From NCBI RefSeq assembly GCF_000617925.1, contig NZ_BAMT01000001.1:725903-789902 (forward strand): DNA of 64,000 bases, written 5' to 3'. The translations under genes and the position numbers were made by a program. Below the pieces are notes generated by a model, which had not been told where the DNA came from, made no database searches, and worked only from the letters and a program-made list of their open reading frames with translations. Below are positions 8,313 through 16,687 of this stretch, piece after piece; position 1 is the first letter of the stretch; each line of letters begins with the position of its first letter. The stretch is from Methylobacillus glycogenes JCM 2850. GTDB lineage: Bacteria; Pseudomonadota; Gammaproteobacteria; Burkholderiales; Methylophilaceae.

Positions 8313-9698
8313 CTATTCGCCGTAGCTATCGTCGTATTGGCCGACGAAGTTCTCAAAGCGTGTATTTTCCCCAAGGAAGGTCAGGCGTACCCGGCCAATC
8401 GGGCCGTTTCGCTGCTTGGCGATGATGATTTCTGCCGTGCCCTTGTCCGGGCTATCCGGGTTATAAACCTGATCACGGTAAATGAACAGAATCAAGTCGG
8501 CATCCTGCTCAATCGCGCCAGATTCACGCAAGTCCGACATTACAGGACGCTTGTCCGGTCGTTGTTCCACACTGCGGTTCAACTGCGACAAAGCAATCAC
8601 GGGCACATCAAGTTCTTTCGCCAAGGCTTTGAGTGATCGGGATATTTCGGAAATTTCCGTAGCGCGGTTTTCGCTTTTTCCGCCTGCTGATGTACCTGTC
8701 ATCAGCTGCAGGTAATCGATGACAATCAAGCCCAGCTCGCCCACTTGGCGATGTAGACGTCGAGATCTTGCACGCACTTCAAACGAGCTTAAGCCCGCAC
8801 CTTCATCAATATATACAGGCGCATCGTTCAGCTTGCCCAGTGCTGTGGTCAGGCGCACCCAGTCCTCGTCCTCGAGGTTACCGTTACGCATGCGGTGCTG
8901 ATCCAGCTTGCCTATGGAACCTATCATACGGGTCACCAACTGCGTCGCGCCCATTTCCATGGAGAACACAGCAACAGGCTTGCCGGTATCTAGCGCTACG
9001 TTTTCGGCAATGTTCAAGGAGAATGCCGTTTTACCCATGGAGGGACGGCCAGCAACAATAATCAAGTCGCCTGGCTGCATGCCCGAGGTCATGGAGTCCA
9101 GGTCAGAAAACCCGGTAGGAATACCTGTGACATCACTGTGATTATCACGTTGATACAAAGTGTCTATTCGGTCTGCCACTTGCGGAAGCAAGGTTTTCAT
9201 ATCCAAAAAACCTTGAGTAGAGCGCTTGCCGCCTTCTGCAATCTGGAAAATTCTGGCTTCGGCCTCATCCAGCAGTTGCTGGGCATCACGACCTAATGGA
9301 TTGTATGCACTTTCGGCAATGCTGGAGCCAACTTCTACCAACTTGCGCATGACGGCGCGCTCACGCACGATTTCCGCATAGCGGCGTATATTGGCGGCAG
9401 TGGGGGTGTTCTGTGCTAGCGCGGCCAAATAGGCCAAGCCCCCTACTCCTGATAGCTCGGCCGCATTTTCCAGCGACTCTGCCACTGTCACGATATCTGC
9501 GGGCCTGCTGCGCTCAAATAAACGGCTGATATGCTGAAAAATCAGCTTATGGTCGTGCCTATAAAAATCGTCTGGGCCTAGGATGTCGGCGATGCGATCC
9601 ATGGCCTCGTTTTCAAGCAAGAGGCCACCCAGTACGGATTGCTCTGCTTCTACGGAATGTGGGGGGAGTTTTAGTGCTTCTAAGGTATCGTCAGCCAT
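8313..9698 (-). CDS. dnaB: Replicative DNA helicase DnaB
   Basis: A 461-residue hexameric helicase that unwinds DNA at the replication fork. The N-terminal domain has [15 protein letters not shown]; the RecA-like C-terminal domain has Walker A ([13 protein letters not shown], about residue 213), Walker B ([10 protein letters not shown]), and the [20 protein letters not shown] and [11 protein letters not shown] motifs. No intein is present. It is the first gene of dnaB-alr-radA; the ribosomal operon upstream ends at a terminator at 9756-9780. Confidence 0.97.
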   Translation of the reverse strand: MADDTLEALKLPPHSVEAEQSVLGGLLLENEAMDRIADILGPDDFYRHDHKLIFQHISRLFERSRPADIVTVAESLENAAELSGVGGLAYLAALAQNTPTAANIRRYAEIVRERAVMRKLVEVGSSIAESAYNPLGRDAQQLLDEAEARIFQIAEGGKRSTQGFLDMKTLLPQVADRIDTLYQRDNHSDVTGIPTGFSDLDSMTSGMQPGDLIIVAGRPSMGKTAFSLNIAENVALDTGKPVAVFSMEMGATQLVTRMIGSIGKLDQHRMRNGNLEDEDWVRLTTALGKLNDAPVYIDEGAGLSSFEVRARSRRLHRQVGELGLIVIDYLQLMTGTSAGGKSENRATEISEISRSLKALAKELDVPVIALSQLNRSVEQRPDKRPVMSDLRESGAIEQDADLILFIYRDQVYNPDSPDKGTAEIIIAKQRNGPIGRVRLTFLGENTRFENFVGQYDDSYGE

Positions 9699-9755
9699 GC
9701 GGCATTATAGCAATTTAGCCCCATTGATTCGACGCAAAGGCTGGGCTGGCGGCAA

Positions 9756-9780
9756 TAAAAAAGGCTGCCTAGGCAGCCTT
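9756..9780 (-). terminator. Rho-independent terminator of the rpsF-rplI operon
   Basis: AAGGCTGCCTAGGCAGCCTT is a self-complementary 20-mer with A tracts on the left, which give a U tract for minus-strand transcripts. It lies 35 bp past rplI; T residues on the right could also stop plus-strand transcripts. Confidence 0.85.
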
Positions 9781-9814
9781 TTTACTGTCTCCGAACTAGG
9801 TCGGGACTAGATGC

Positions 9815-10261
9815 TTATTCGCCGAGTACGGAAACCGTAATCTCAACAACCACATCGTGGTGCAGCGCGATATTGATCTGGTGATCACCAATAGTCTTCA
9901 AAGGACCATCTGGCAGACGCACTTCAGCCTTGCTGGTAGCAAAACCTTGAGCAGTCAAGGATTCAGCAATGTCACCAGTGGTAACGGAGCCGAACAAACG
10001 GCCATCAACACCAGCCTTCTGAGTCACTTGCAGCAGGAAGCCAGCCAGCTTTTCGCCACGCGCTTGTGCGCTGGCCAATTGAGCAGCTTCTTGCTTTTCC
10101 AGTTCTGCGCGGCGCACTTCAAACTCAGCCTTGTTGGCTTCAGTTGCGCGCTTTGCCTTACCTTGAGGAATCAAGAAGTTACGGCCGTAACCATCTTTAA
10201 CCTTAACGATGTCACCGAGGTTGCCCAGGTTTACTACTTTTTCTAAAAGAATAATTTGCAT
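9815..10261 (-). CDS. rplI: 50S ribosomal protein L9
   Basis: A 148-residue L9: N-terminal RNA-binding domain ([35 protein letters not shown]), the long central helix rich in Ala, Glu and Arg, and the C-terminal domain ([14 protein letters not shown]). It is last in the rpsF-priB-rpsR-rplI operon, 11 bp after rpsR, followed by a terminator. Confidence 0.97.
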   Translation of the reverse strand: MQIILLEKVVNLGNLGDIVKVKDGYGRNFLIPQGKAKRATEANKAEFEVRRAELEKQEAAQLASAQARGEKLAGFLLQVTQKAGVDGRLFGSVTTGDIAESLTAQGFATSKAEVRLPDGPLKTIGDHQINIALHHDVVVEITVSVLGE

Positions 10262-10272
10262 GGTCTCACCTC

Positions 10273-10500
10273 TTAGTGCTTGTCAGTGTATGGCAGAAGT
10301 GCAAGGAAGCGTGCGCGCTTCACTGCAGTAGTCAGCTGACGCTGGTATCTGGCCTTGGTGCCAGTGATACGAGCTGGGATGATTTTGCCATTTTCGTTGA
10401 TGAAGTCCTTCAGCAGGTCTGCATCTTTGTAATCTACTTCTTTGATGCCCTCTGCCGAGAAGCGGCAGTAGCGGCGGCGTTTGAACATGTCACGTGCCAT
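10273..10500 (-). CDS. rpsR: 30S ribosomal protein S18
   Basis: A 75-residue S18 with the usual [12 protein letters not shown] start, [10 protein letters not shown] and [23 protein letters not shown] core. S18 pairs with S6 on the 30S platform, and rpsF lies in the same operon. The start is 11 bases after the restored priB stop codon, with an AAAGGT ribosome-binding site that overlaps the end of priB. Confidence 0.97.
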   Translation of the reverse strand: MARDMFKRRRYCRFSAEGIKEVDYKDADLLKDFINENGKIIPARITGTKARYQRQLTTAVKRARFLALLPYTDKH

Positions 10501-10511
10501 GATAAAACCTT

Positions 10512-10810
10512 TCAGATAATTTTCTCTAATGTTTGGATATGCAATACCAGTTGTGTGCTTTTGAGCTACGCCTGGCGAGAAAACCGGTTAATTTGACCTG
10601 GTTTCCCTCTTCCAGTTTTTGCGCTTGAAACGCCAGTTGATCCATGGCCACACTAGGCACACTACATTCAACCCTGCGCTTCATTTTGGCCTCAATCTGC
10701 TCAGAGCTATGCAGCAGATTAAAACTCAGCACTGGTATACCTGCCGGGGTGTAGCGCAGCTCCGCCATTTGCGTTACTTCGCCACTCACCTCCAGCCGGT
10801 TTAAACTCAC
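10512..10810 (-). CDS. priB: Primosomal replication protein N PriB (frameshifted)
   Basis: PriB is a small single-stranded-DNA-binding OB-fold protein of the replication restart primosome. It starts at a GTG directly after the rpsF stop ([21 protein letters not shown]). As sequenced, the frame ends early with an unlike tail ([11 protein letters not shown]). Adding one a in the run tcaaaagc near 10553 gives [18 protein letters not shown] and a stop at 10512, the normal PriB ending and a 99-residue protein. Its place between rpsF and rpsR is the conserved one. A one-base loss in a homopolymer is the probable cause. Confidence 0.88.
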
Positions 10811-11191
10811 TTAAGCAGAGGCTTGCTCGGTTGCAGCTGCGCCTTCTTCCTTAGCCAACAAAGACTTGGACTTCTCTTCCTTCATCATAGGGGAAGCAGT
10901 TGTCACAGCATCTTTGGTGCTCAGTGTCAGGTGACGCAGAACAGCATCGTTGAACTTGAATGCATGCTCAAGCTCGTCCAGCACAGCCTGGTTACATTCG
11001 ATATTCATCAGCACGTAATGTGCCTTGTGGATTTTCTGGATTGGGTAAGCCAGTTGACGGCGACCCCAGTCTTCCAGGCGGTGGATAGCACCACCATTGG
11101 AAGTTACCAGAGTGCGGTAACGTTCGATCATCGCGGGCACTTGCTCGCTTTGGTCCGGGTGGACGATGAATACAACTTCATAATGTCGCAT
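10811..11191 (-). CDS. rpsF: 30S ribosomal protein S6
   Basis: A 126-residue S6 starting [18 protein letters not shown], with [19 protein letters not shown] and YVLMNIE motifs and a charged Ala/Glu/Lys tail. A longer frame runs back to 11254, but the ATG at 11191 has a good ribosome-binding site (aaggagag) and matches the family start. It is the first gene of the operon; a sigma70-type promoter lies 65 bp upstream. Confidence 0.96.
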   Translation of the reverse strand: MRHYEVVFIVHPDQSEQVPAMIERYRTLVTSNGGAIHRLEDWGRRQLAYPIQKIHKAHYVLMNIECNQAVLDELEHAFKFNDAVLRHLTLSTKDAVTTASPMMKEEKSKSLLAKEEGAAATEQASA

Positions 11192-11257
11192 AGACTCTCC
11201 TTGTGGATTAACAGCCTTCCGCATGCGATGGCGGTAAGGCAAGGTGGAAAACATGCA

Positions 11258-11286
11258 ACTATAGCCAGATTTGACTAATTAATCAA
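11258..11286 (-). promoter_or_regulatory. Sigma70-type promoter of the rpsF operon
   Basis: On the minus strand TTGATT (11281-11286), a 17-bp spacer and TATAGT (11258-11263) precede rpsF by about 65 bp. Spacing is ideal and the surroundings are AT-rich. Confidence 0.6.
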
Positions 11287-11461
11287 TCACTATGACGCTA
11301 CACCTATAAACTTAGCCAGCAATATGGTCTAACGTCAGCCTGCTTGATCGCAATACTTAACAATACTTAAATTGTTTATTTATGCAGAATTGAATAGAAT
11401 CATTACGATTAACTGGCCTAGCCAAGCAACATCCCCCTATCAATCAATAATACAGCTCGCA

Positions 11462-13114
11462 ATGACTAATCCAACCAATTGCCCGATCTGGCATGACCTT
11501 GCCGCCCATTTCAATGAAGTCTCCCCGCTACAAATGCGGGACATGTTTACCAAGGATGGCCATAGGTTTGAGAAATTCTCCCTGAATGCTGAAGGACTGT
11601 TGCTGGACTACTCCAAGCATCGCATTGCCGAAGAAACCCTGGAGCTACTGTTCAAGCTTGCGGCTGATTCCAAAGTGGACGAATGGCGTGAGCGCATGTT
11701 TTCGGGTGAAAAGATTAACTTCACCGAAAATCGCGCGGTACTGCACACCGCCCTGCGCAACCGCAGCAACACCCCAGTACTGGTAGACGGCAAGGATGTC
11801 ATGCCTGAGGTCAACCGCGTCCTGGCGCAAATGCGTAAATTCAGTGATGGCATACGCTCAGGCGAATGGAAGGGCTATAGCGGCAAACATATTACCGATA
11901 TCGTCAACATAGGCATAGGCGGTTCTGATCTTGGCCCTGTCATGGTCTGTGGCGCACTCAAGCCCTATGCGCAAGCTGGCTTGAATGCACACTTTGTTTC
12001 CAACATTGATGGCACCCACCTGGCGCAAACCCTAGAGCAATGCGACCCGGAAACCACACTATTCATCGTCGCCTCCAAGACTTTCACTACGCAGGAAACC
12101 ATGACCAATGCGCACTCTGCGCGCACCTGGTTCCTCAAGGCAGCTAAAGACGAGGCCCATGTTGCCAAGCACTTCGTTGCTATTTCCACCAATGCCGACG
12201 AGGTAAAGAAGTTTGGTATTGATGCCTCGAATATGTTCGAGTTTTGGGACTGGGTCGGTGGCCGTTACTCACTGTGGTCTGCCATTGGCCTGTCGATTGC
12301 CATCTATATAGGCATGGATAACTTCGAGGACTTGCTGCAAGGCGGCCATGAGATAGATCAGCATTTCCGCAGCGCACCGCTGGAGCAGAACATACCTGTT
12401 GTCATGGCCATGCTGGGCGTTTGGTACAACAACTTCTTTGGTGCGGATAGCCTAGCGATTCTGCCTTACGACCAAGGGTTGGCGCGCTTCCCTGCCTATC
12501 TGCAACAAGCCGATATGGAAAGCAACGGTAAATTCATTGCCCGGGATGGCCGCGTGGTTCAATGCACCACAGGCCCCATCATCTGGGGTGAAGCTGGCAC
12601 CAACGGCCAGCATGCTTTCTACCAATTGATACATCAGGGTAATCGCATGATTCCTTGCGATTTCATGATGCCGCTGGAAAGCCAATATGCGCTGGGCGAA
12701 AACGGCAACCAGCATCACCTCATCTTGCTCGCTAACTGCTTTGCGCAAACCAGCGCATTGATGCAAGGCAAAACCCTGCATGAGGCCAAGGCCGAACTGA
12801 TTGAGCAAGGGCTGAGCGGAGATGAGCTGGAAACCCTGCTGCCGCACAAGGTGTTTGAAGGTAACCGCCCTAGCACTACCATACTGTTTGACAAACTCAC
12901 CCCCAAAACCCTGGGCAAGCTAATCGCCATCTACGAGCACAAAATCTTTGTGCAGGGTGTGATCTGGAATATCAATTCCTTCGATCAGTGGGGTGTGGAG
13001 TACGGCAAGCAGATTGCCAAGAAGATCCTGCCTCAACTGGATGACAACCAAGCTACTACCGAGTATGACAGCTCCACCAATGGCTTGATTAACTACTTCA
13101 AGTTCAGGAAATAA
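11462..13114 (+). CDS. pgi: Glucose-6-phosphate isomerase
   Basis: Interconverts glucose 6-phosphate and fructose 6-phosphate. The 550-residue protein has the PGI signatures [42 protein letters not shown] and GVEYGKQ. An upstream in-frame ATG (11372) would add 30 residues with no family match; I chose the ATG at 11462 ([17 protein letters not shown]). A bidirectional terminator follows. Confidence 0.95.
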   Translation: MTNPTNCPIWHDLAAHFNEVSPLQMRDMFTKDGHRFEKFSLNAEGLLLDYSKHRIAEETLELLFKLAADSKVDEWRERMFSGEKINFTENRAVLHTALRNRSNTPVLVDGKDVMPEVNRVLAQMRKFSDGIRSGEWKGYSGKHITDIVNIGIGGSDLGPVMVCGALKPYAQAGLNAHFVSNIDGTHLAQTLEQCDPETTLFIVASKTFTTQETMTNAHSARTWFLKAAKDEAHVAKHFVAISTNADEVKKFGIDASNMFEFWDWVGGRYSLWSAIGLSIAIYIGMDNFEDLLQGGHEIDQHFRSAPLEQNIPVVMAMLGVWYNNFFGADSLAILPYDQGLARFPAYLQQADMESNGKFIARDGRVVQCTTGPIIWGEAGTNGQHAFYQLIHQGNRMIPCDFMMPLESQYALGENGNQHHLILLANCFAQTSALMQGKTLHEAKAELIEQGLSGDELETLLPHKVFEGNRPSTTILFDKLTPKTLGKLIAIYEHKIFVQGVIWNINSFDQWGVEYGKQIAKKILPQLDDNQATTEYDSSTNGLINYFKFRK

Positions 13115-13130
13115 GCTGCTGTAAAATAAT

Positions 13131-13160
13131 AAAAAAGCCACGATAAATCGTGGCTTTTTT
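13131..13160. terminator. Bidirectional terminator between pgi and sppA
   Basis: AAAAAAGCCACGA-taaa-TCGTGGCTTTTTT: a perfect stem with A tracts and T tracts on its two sides, serving two convergent genes. Confidence 0.9.
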
Positions 13161-13195
13161 ATTGTGTTGATTAGGCGAGCCGCCTAATCAAACGT

Positions 13196-14134
13196 CTATT
13201 CCAGAGTCAGCTTCTTACCCAGAAAACTAGCACTTACGCTGGCACCCAGACGCTTGGCAAAGCGGTCTGCCAGACCTTCCTTGGCAGTGAAATCTACAAT
13301 ATTGTTCTGTTTGATCACTTCGCGCGCAACGTAATCCGAGCTACCCAAACCATCAGCCAGGCCCTGCTCCACGCTGCTCTCGCCACTCCAGAACAAGCCA
13401 CTGAAAGTGTCTGGCGTTTCCTTAAGGCGCTTGCCACGACCATCACGCACCACGGTAATGAACTGGGCATGGATTTGATCCAGCATCTGCTGGGCAAATT
13501 CCTTGTGCTTGGGGTTTACTGGTGAGAAAGGATCCAGCATGGCTTTATTGCTGCCCGCAGTCATCAGGCGGCGCTCTACACCTACCTTCTCCATTACCCC
13601 TGTAAAACCAAAGCCGTCCATCAGCACCCCTATGGAACCTATGATACTGGCCTTATCTACATAAATTTTGTCTGCAGCCACGGCGATGTAATAACCGCCA
13701 GAGGCGCAAATATCCTGCACCACGGCATACACAGGCACATTGGGGTGCAGCTTGCGTTGACGCTTGATTTCATCATTGATAATGCCTGCTTGCACTGGGC
13801 TACCGCCGGGGCTGTTGATGCGCAGGATAATGCCCTTGGTGCCCTTGCTGTCATAAGCGGCTTGCAGGCTGCTGATGACACTGTCGGCATTGACCGCATC
13901 ATCGCTACCTATTACGCCGTTGATATCAATTAAGGCGGTGTGCTCTACCGTAGTGCTGGAGCTTTCATTCCAGCCCAATGCGTAGAAAAGAATCAGATAG
14001 AGATAAACAAAGCCCAATGATTTAAAAAAGATGCCCCATTGGCGTGAGCGGCGCTTTTCCTTGACGGTGGCCAGAGCCAGTTGTTGCAGAGTTTCGCGCT
14101 CCCAATTGGGATTATTCTGAGGTTGTTCTGACAT
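13196..14134 (-). CDS. sppA: Signal peptide peptidase SppA (S49 family)
   Basis: A 312-residue inner-membrane serine protease that degrades leftover signal peptides. One N-terminal membrane helix (FFKSLGFVYLYLILFYALG, about 35-55) precedes the S49 domain: ILRINSPGGSPVQAG, the serine in QDICASGGYYIAVAADKI and the general-base lysine region near TAGSNKAMLDPF. It is the short one-domain form, not the double-length E. coli form. It begins 3 bp after the Rieske gene and is the last gene of rluC-gph-Rieske-sppA. Confidence 0.92.
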   Translation of the reverse strand: MSEQPQNNPNWERETLQQLALATVKEKRRSRQWGIFFKSLGFVYLYLILFYALGWNESSSTTVEHTALIDINGVIGSDDAVNADSVISSLQAAYDSKGTKGIILRINSPGGSPVQAGIINDEIKRQRKLHPNVPVYAVVQDICASGGYYIAVAADKIYVDKASIIGSIGVLMDGFGFTGVMEKVGVERRLMTAGSNKAMLDPFSPVNPKHKEFAQQMLDQIHAQFITVVRDGRGKRLKETPDTFSGLFWSGESSVEQGLADGLGSSDYVAREVIKQNNIVDFTAKEGLADRFAKRLGASVSASFLGKKLTLE

Positions 14135-14137
14135 GCA

Positions 14138-14488
14138 TTAGCTTTCAAGGTTGATCAATACTTGCGGGGCTTGCTCTTCTATTGGCAGCGCCTCAAGCGC
14201 TTGGCCACGGCATGGACCGAAAACACAGTATCCACTTTCAGGCTGATAGTGCGCCCCGTGTGTAGCGCAAATGAGGTATTGGCCAGTGACATCAAAAAAA
14301 TCACCGTGGTTCCAATCCAACTCAATCGGGATATGCGCGCAGCGATTGACATAGCCGTACACCTTGCCCTGAAATCGCACAGCAAACCCTGTTACTCCCT
14401 CGCCTAATTCCGGCAAGGCAAAACGCAGCCCTTTTCCGCCATCCAGCAAATCCGCGCTGAGGCAGATTACACGTTGTGTTCCAGCCAT
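14138..14488 (-). CDS. Rieske [2Fe-2S] ferredoxin-like protein
   Basis: A 116-residue soluble protein with both halves of a Rieske cluster site: CAH (NRCAHIPIELDW) and CATHGAHY. It has no membrane helix, so it is a cytosolic ferredoxin-type Rieske protein, not the bc1 subunit. It overlaps the end of the phosphatase gene upstream by 22 bp and ends 3 bp before sppA, so it is translationally coupled. The same gene often lies between gph and sppA in betaproteobacteria, but its partner is not known to me. Confidence 0.85.
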   Translation of the reverse strand: MAGTQRVICLSADLLDGGKGLRFALPELGEGVTGFAVRFQGKVYGYVNRCAHIPIELDWNHGDFFDVTGQYLICATHGAHYQPESGYCVFGPCRGQALEALPIEEQAPQVLINLES

Positions 14489-15123
14489 TGGGCGAGTGTA
14501 GCAAAATCTTCGAAATGTGCCAGAGGTGAATGTGGCAGCAGACGCTCAAGCGGATGCGCGCCATACGTCACTCCCAGACTGGCTACCTGAGCATTTTCTG
14601 CCATCTGCAGATCAAAGCTGGTGTCGCCGACCATCAGGGTGCGGCTGGGTTCCACGCCAAATTCATCCATCAGCTCCAGCAACATTTGCGGATGCGGCTT
14701 GGAGTGGCACTCATCGACGCAGCGCGTGCCATGCATCAAAGCTCCTAGCCCGCTATGCTCCAACGCATGGTTAAGGCCACGTCTGCCTTTGCCTGTGGCC
14801 ACCCCCAGCATGGTGCCCTGCTGATTTAAGCGCTTTACCGCGTCATAAGCCCCATCAAACAACAACACATCATCCTGCTTGGCGTTGTAATACTTGTTAT
14901 AGCCCGCTGCCATTTGCTCAATCTGCGCTTGGCTAATCACCCCAAACAATTGCTCTATGGCTTCGCGCAGCCCCAGACCTATGATGCTGCTGGCAGCTTG
15001 CTGTCCCGGGTCTGGCAAGCCTGTTTCCAGTGCTGCGCCACGTATGCTGTCTACAATAATCTGCGTTGAGTTAGCGAGCGTGCCATCCCAATCAAACACC
15101 ACCAAATCAAACTGCTTTGTCAT
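14467..15123 (-). CDS. gph: HAD-superfamily hydrolase, phosphoglycolate phosphatase-like
   Basis: A 218-residue HAD phosphatase. Motif I is VVFDWDGTLANS, motif II is in LGVATGKGRRG, and motif IV is in TLMVGDTSFDLQMAENA. It probably dephosphorylates 2-phosphoglycolate formed in DNA repair or a related small phosphate ester. I chose the ATG at 15123 (MTKQFDLVVFDWDG), which overlaps the end of the restored rluC frame, over an upstream Met. It lies between rluC and the Rieske gene with overlaps on both sides. Confidence 0.85.
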   Translation of the reverse strand: MTKQFDLVVFDWDGTLANSTQIIVDSIRGAALETGLPDPGQQAASSIIGLGLREAIEQLFGVISQAQIEQMAAGYNKYYNAKQDDVLLFDGAYDAVKRLNQQGTMLGVATGKGRRGLNHALEHSGLGALMHGTRCVDECHSKPHPQMLLELMDEFGVEPSRTLMVGDTSFDLQMAENAQVASLGVTYGAHPLERLLPHSPLAHFEDFATLAQWLEHNV

Positions 15124-16104
15124 CCTTACTTGCTTTCTGGCTTTGCAGCACTTCAATAAATCGTTCAAGTTCTTTTGGTAAGGGGGCGATTAATTTCAGC
15201 TTTTCACCACTCAATGGATGGCGCAGTGCCGTTTCCGCAGAGTGTAGAAACATACGCTTCAACCCGCGCTTCTGCAGCGCCTTGTTGAGCTCAAAGTCGC
15301 CATACTTATCATCACCGAGAATAGGAAAGCCAAGTGCGCCAATTGCACTCGTAATTGGTGGGTACGTCCCGTGACCAATTGCGCTTCTAGCAGAGTAAAT
15401 TCGCCCATGGGCTTGCGCAGGAAGAAATTAGTCTCAGAATCCTGACCGTCATCCTGCACCGACACTCTGCGCTCACCACTAGGCAATACATATTTATGCA
15501 AGGGCAATTTGACCTTGCGCTTCTGGTCTTTCCACTGCCCATGCACCATCACCAGATAACGTTTATCGGTCTGATTGTTGCGAATGGCATCGTGCAAAGC
15601 CACTAGGGCTGCGCGCTTTTTTGCTAGCAACAGCACACCGGAAGTATCACGATCCAGCCTATGCACCAGCTCAAGGAACTTGGCATGTGGACGTTCTAAG
15701 CGCAATTGCTCAATTACACCCCGGCTGATGCCACTACCCCCGTGAACGGCAAACCCCGCAGGCTTGTTCAGCACCAGCAGCGCTTCATCTTCAAACAACA
15801 CGGCATCTTCAAACTTGGAGGCAACGGGAAGATGAGAATTAGGCTCGGTATTACTTTGCATCATGCGCACTGGCGGCACACGGATTTGATCGCCTAATGC
15901 CAGCTTGCTGCTGGCATCAACACGCTTACTGTTTACGCGCACTTCTCCGCTACGCAAAATGCGGTAAATATGACTTTTTGGCACCCCTTTCAGGATTTTT
16001 GCCAGGTAATTGTCTACTCTTTGTCCGTCGCCACCTTCATCAATCGTCAAAAGATTGACAGCGCCGGGATTAAATTGCTTACTTGTTTTGCTTAAATTAG
16101 TCAT
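15107..16104 (-). CDS. rluC: 23S rRNA pseudouridine synthase RluC (frameshifted)
   Basis: Forms pseudouridines in 23S rRNA. The N-terminal S4 RNA-binding domain is visible (ILKGVPKSHIYRILRSGEVRVNSKRVD), then the synthase with its catalytic Asp in LVHRLDRDTSGVLLLAK and the GRTHQLRVQ motif. As sequenced the frame derails after QLAHL. Adding one g to cac-ttg-gct near 15332 gives HLGFPILGDDKYG and continues through KRMFLHSAETALRHPLSGE to a stop at 15107, giving a normal 332-residue RluC. The restored end overlaps the gph start. The divergent neighbour is rne, as usual in proteobacteria. Confidence 0.9.
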
Positions 16105-16687
16105 CTCACCTATACTACGTACACCTTGAAGTTAATGCGCTAAGCGCTTCTTCAGGCATGACAACCTCAGATTCAAACACCTTGGTTATCTCGCTCGCCA
16201 ATTAAAAACAAGTAGCGATTATGTAACTGAAATTGCGCTCTATCCGCTGCAGGCCCGATTGGCCCATGTGGCGCAACAGCCCAGGACATACTGAAAAAAA
16301 CAACATATTAGCCGATAACGTCGGCTAATCCGAGACAGAATTAGCAATGCCGGGGTTTGGAACCCAATAGTTTACAAGAGCTTTCGTTAACAAATTCAAG
16401 CCGATACCGCCCTAATGGCGAGATTGGAAAATCTTTTTCCAGGCAGCACAAGACGCAGCCTAAAGCCTCTCAAAATCAGAGGAATATCAGGAAAAAGCAG
16501 CCTCACGGCATAGAACTGCCTAGCTGAAAAATTGAGAAACTATTGCTACGCGTGACCACCTGCCGACTATTCTCTGCTCGTACCATGTTTTGATGCTTGC
16601 ATTCAGGCTCATCTAATACTTTCAGTCGTACCGCTGCTGCCCTGCCTGGCATAGGCCTGCACCCGCTCAAGAGCGCGGGAGCCCTTA
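16105..16687 (+). promoter_or_regulatory. Long intergenic leader of rne
   Basis: 583 bp with no gene lie between the divergent rluC and rne. They hold a perfect hairpin TTAGCCGA-taacg-TCGGCTAA (16308-16328) with no U tract. In E. coli, RNase E controls its own mRNA through a long structured 5' untranslated region; the same layout here suggests the same kind of control. I could not assign a clear promoter. Confidence 0.5.
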
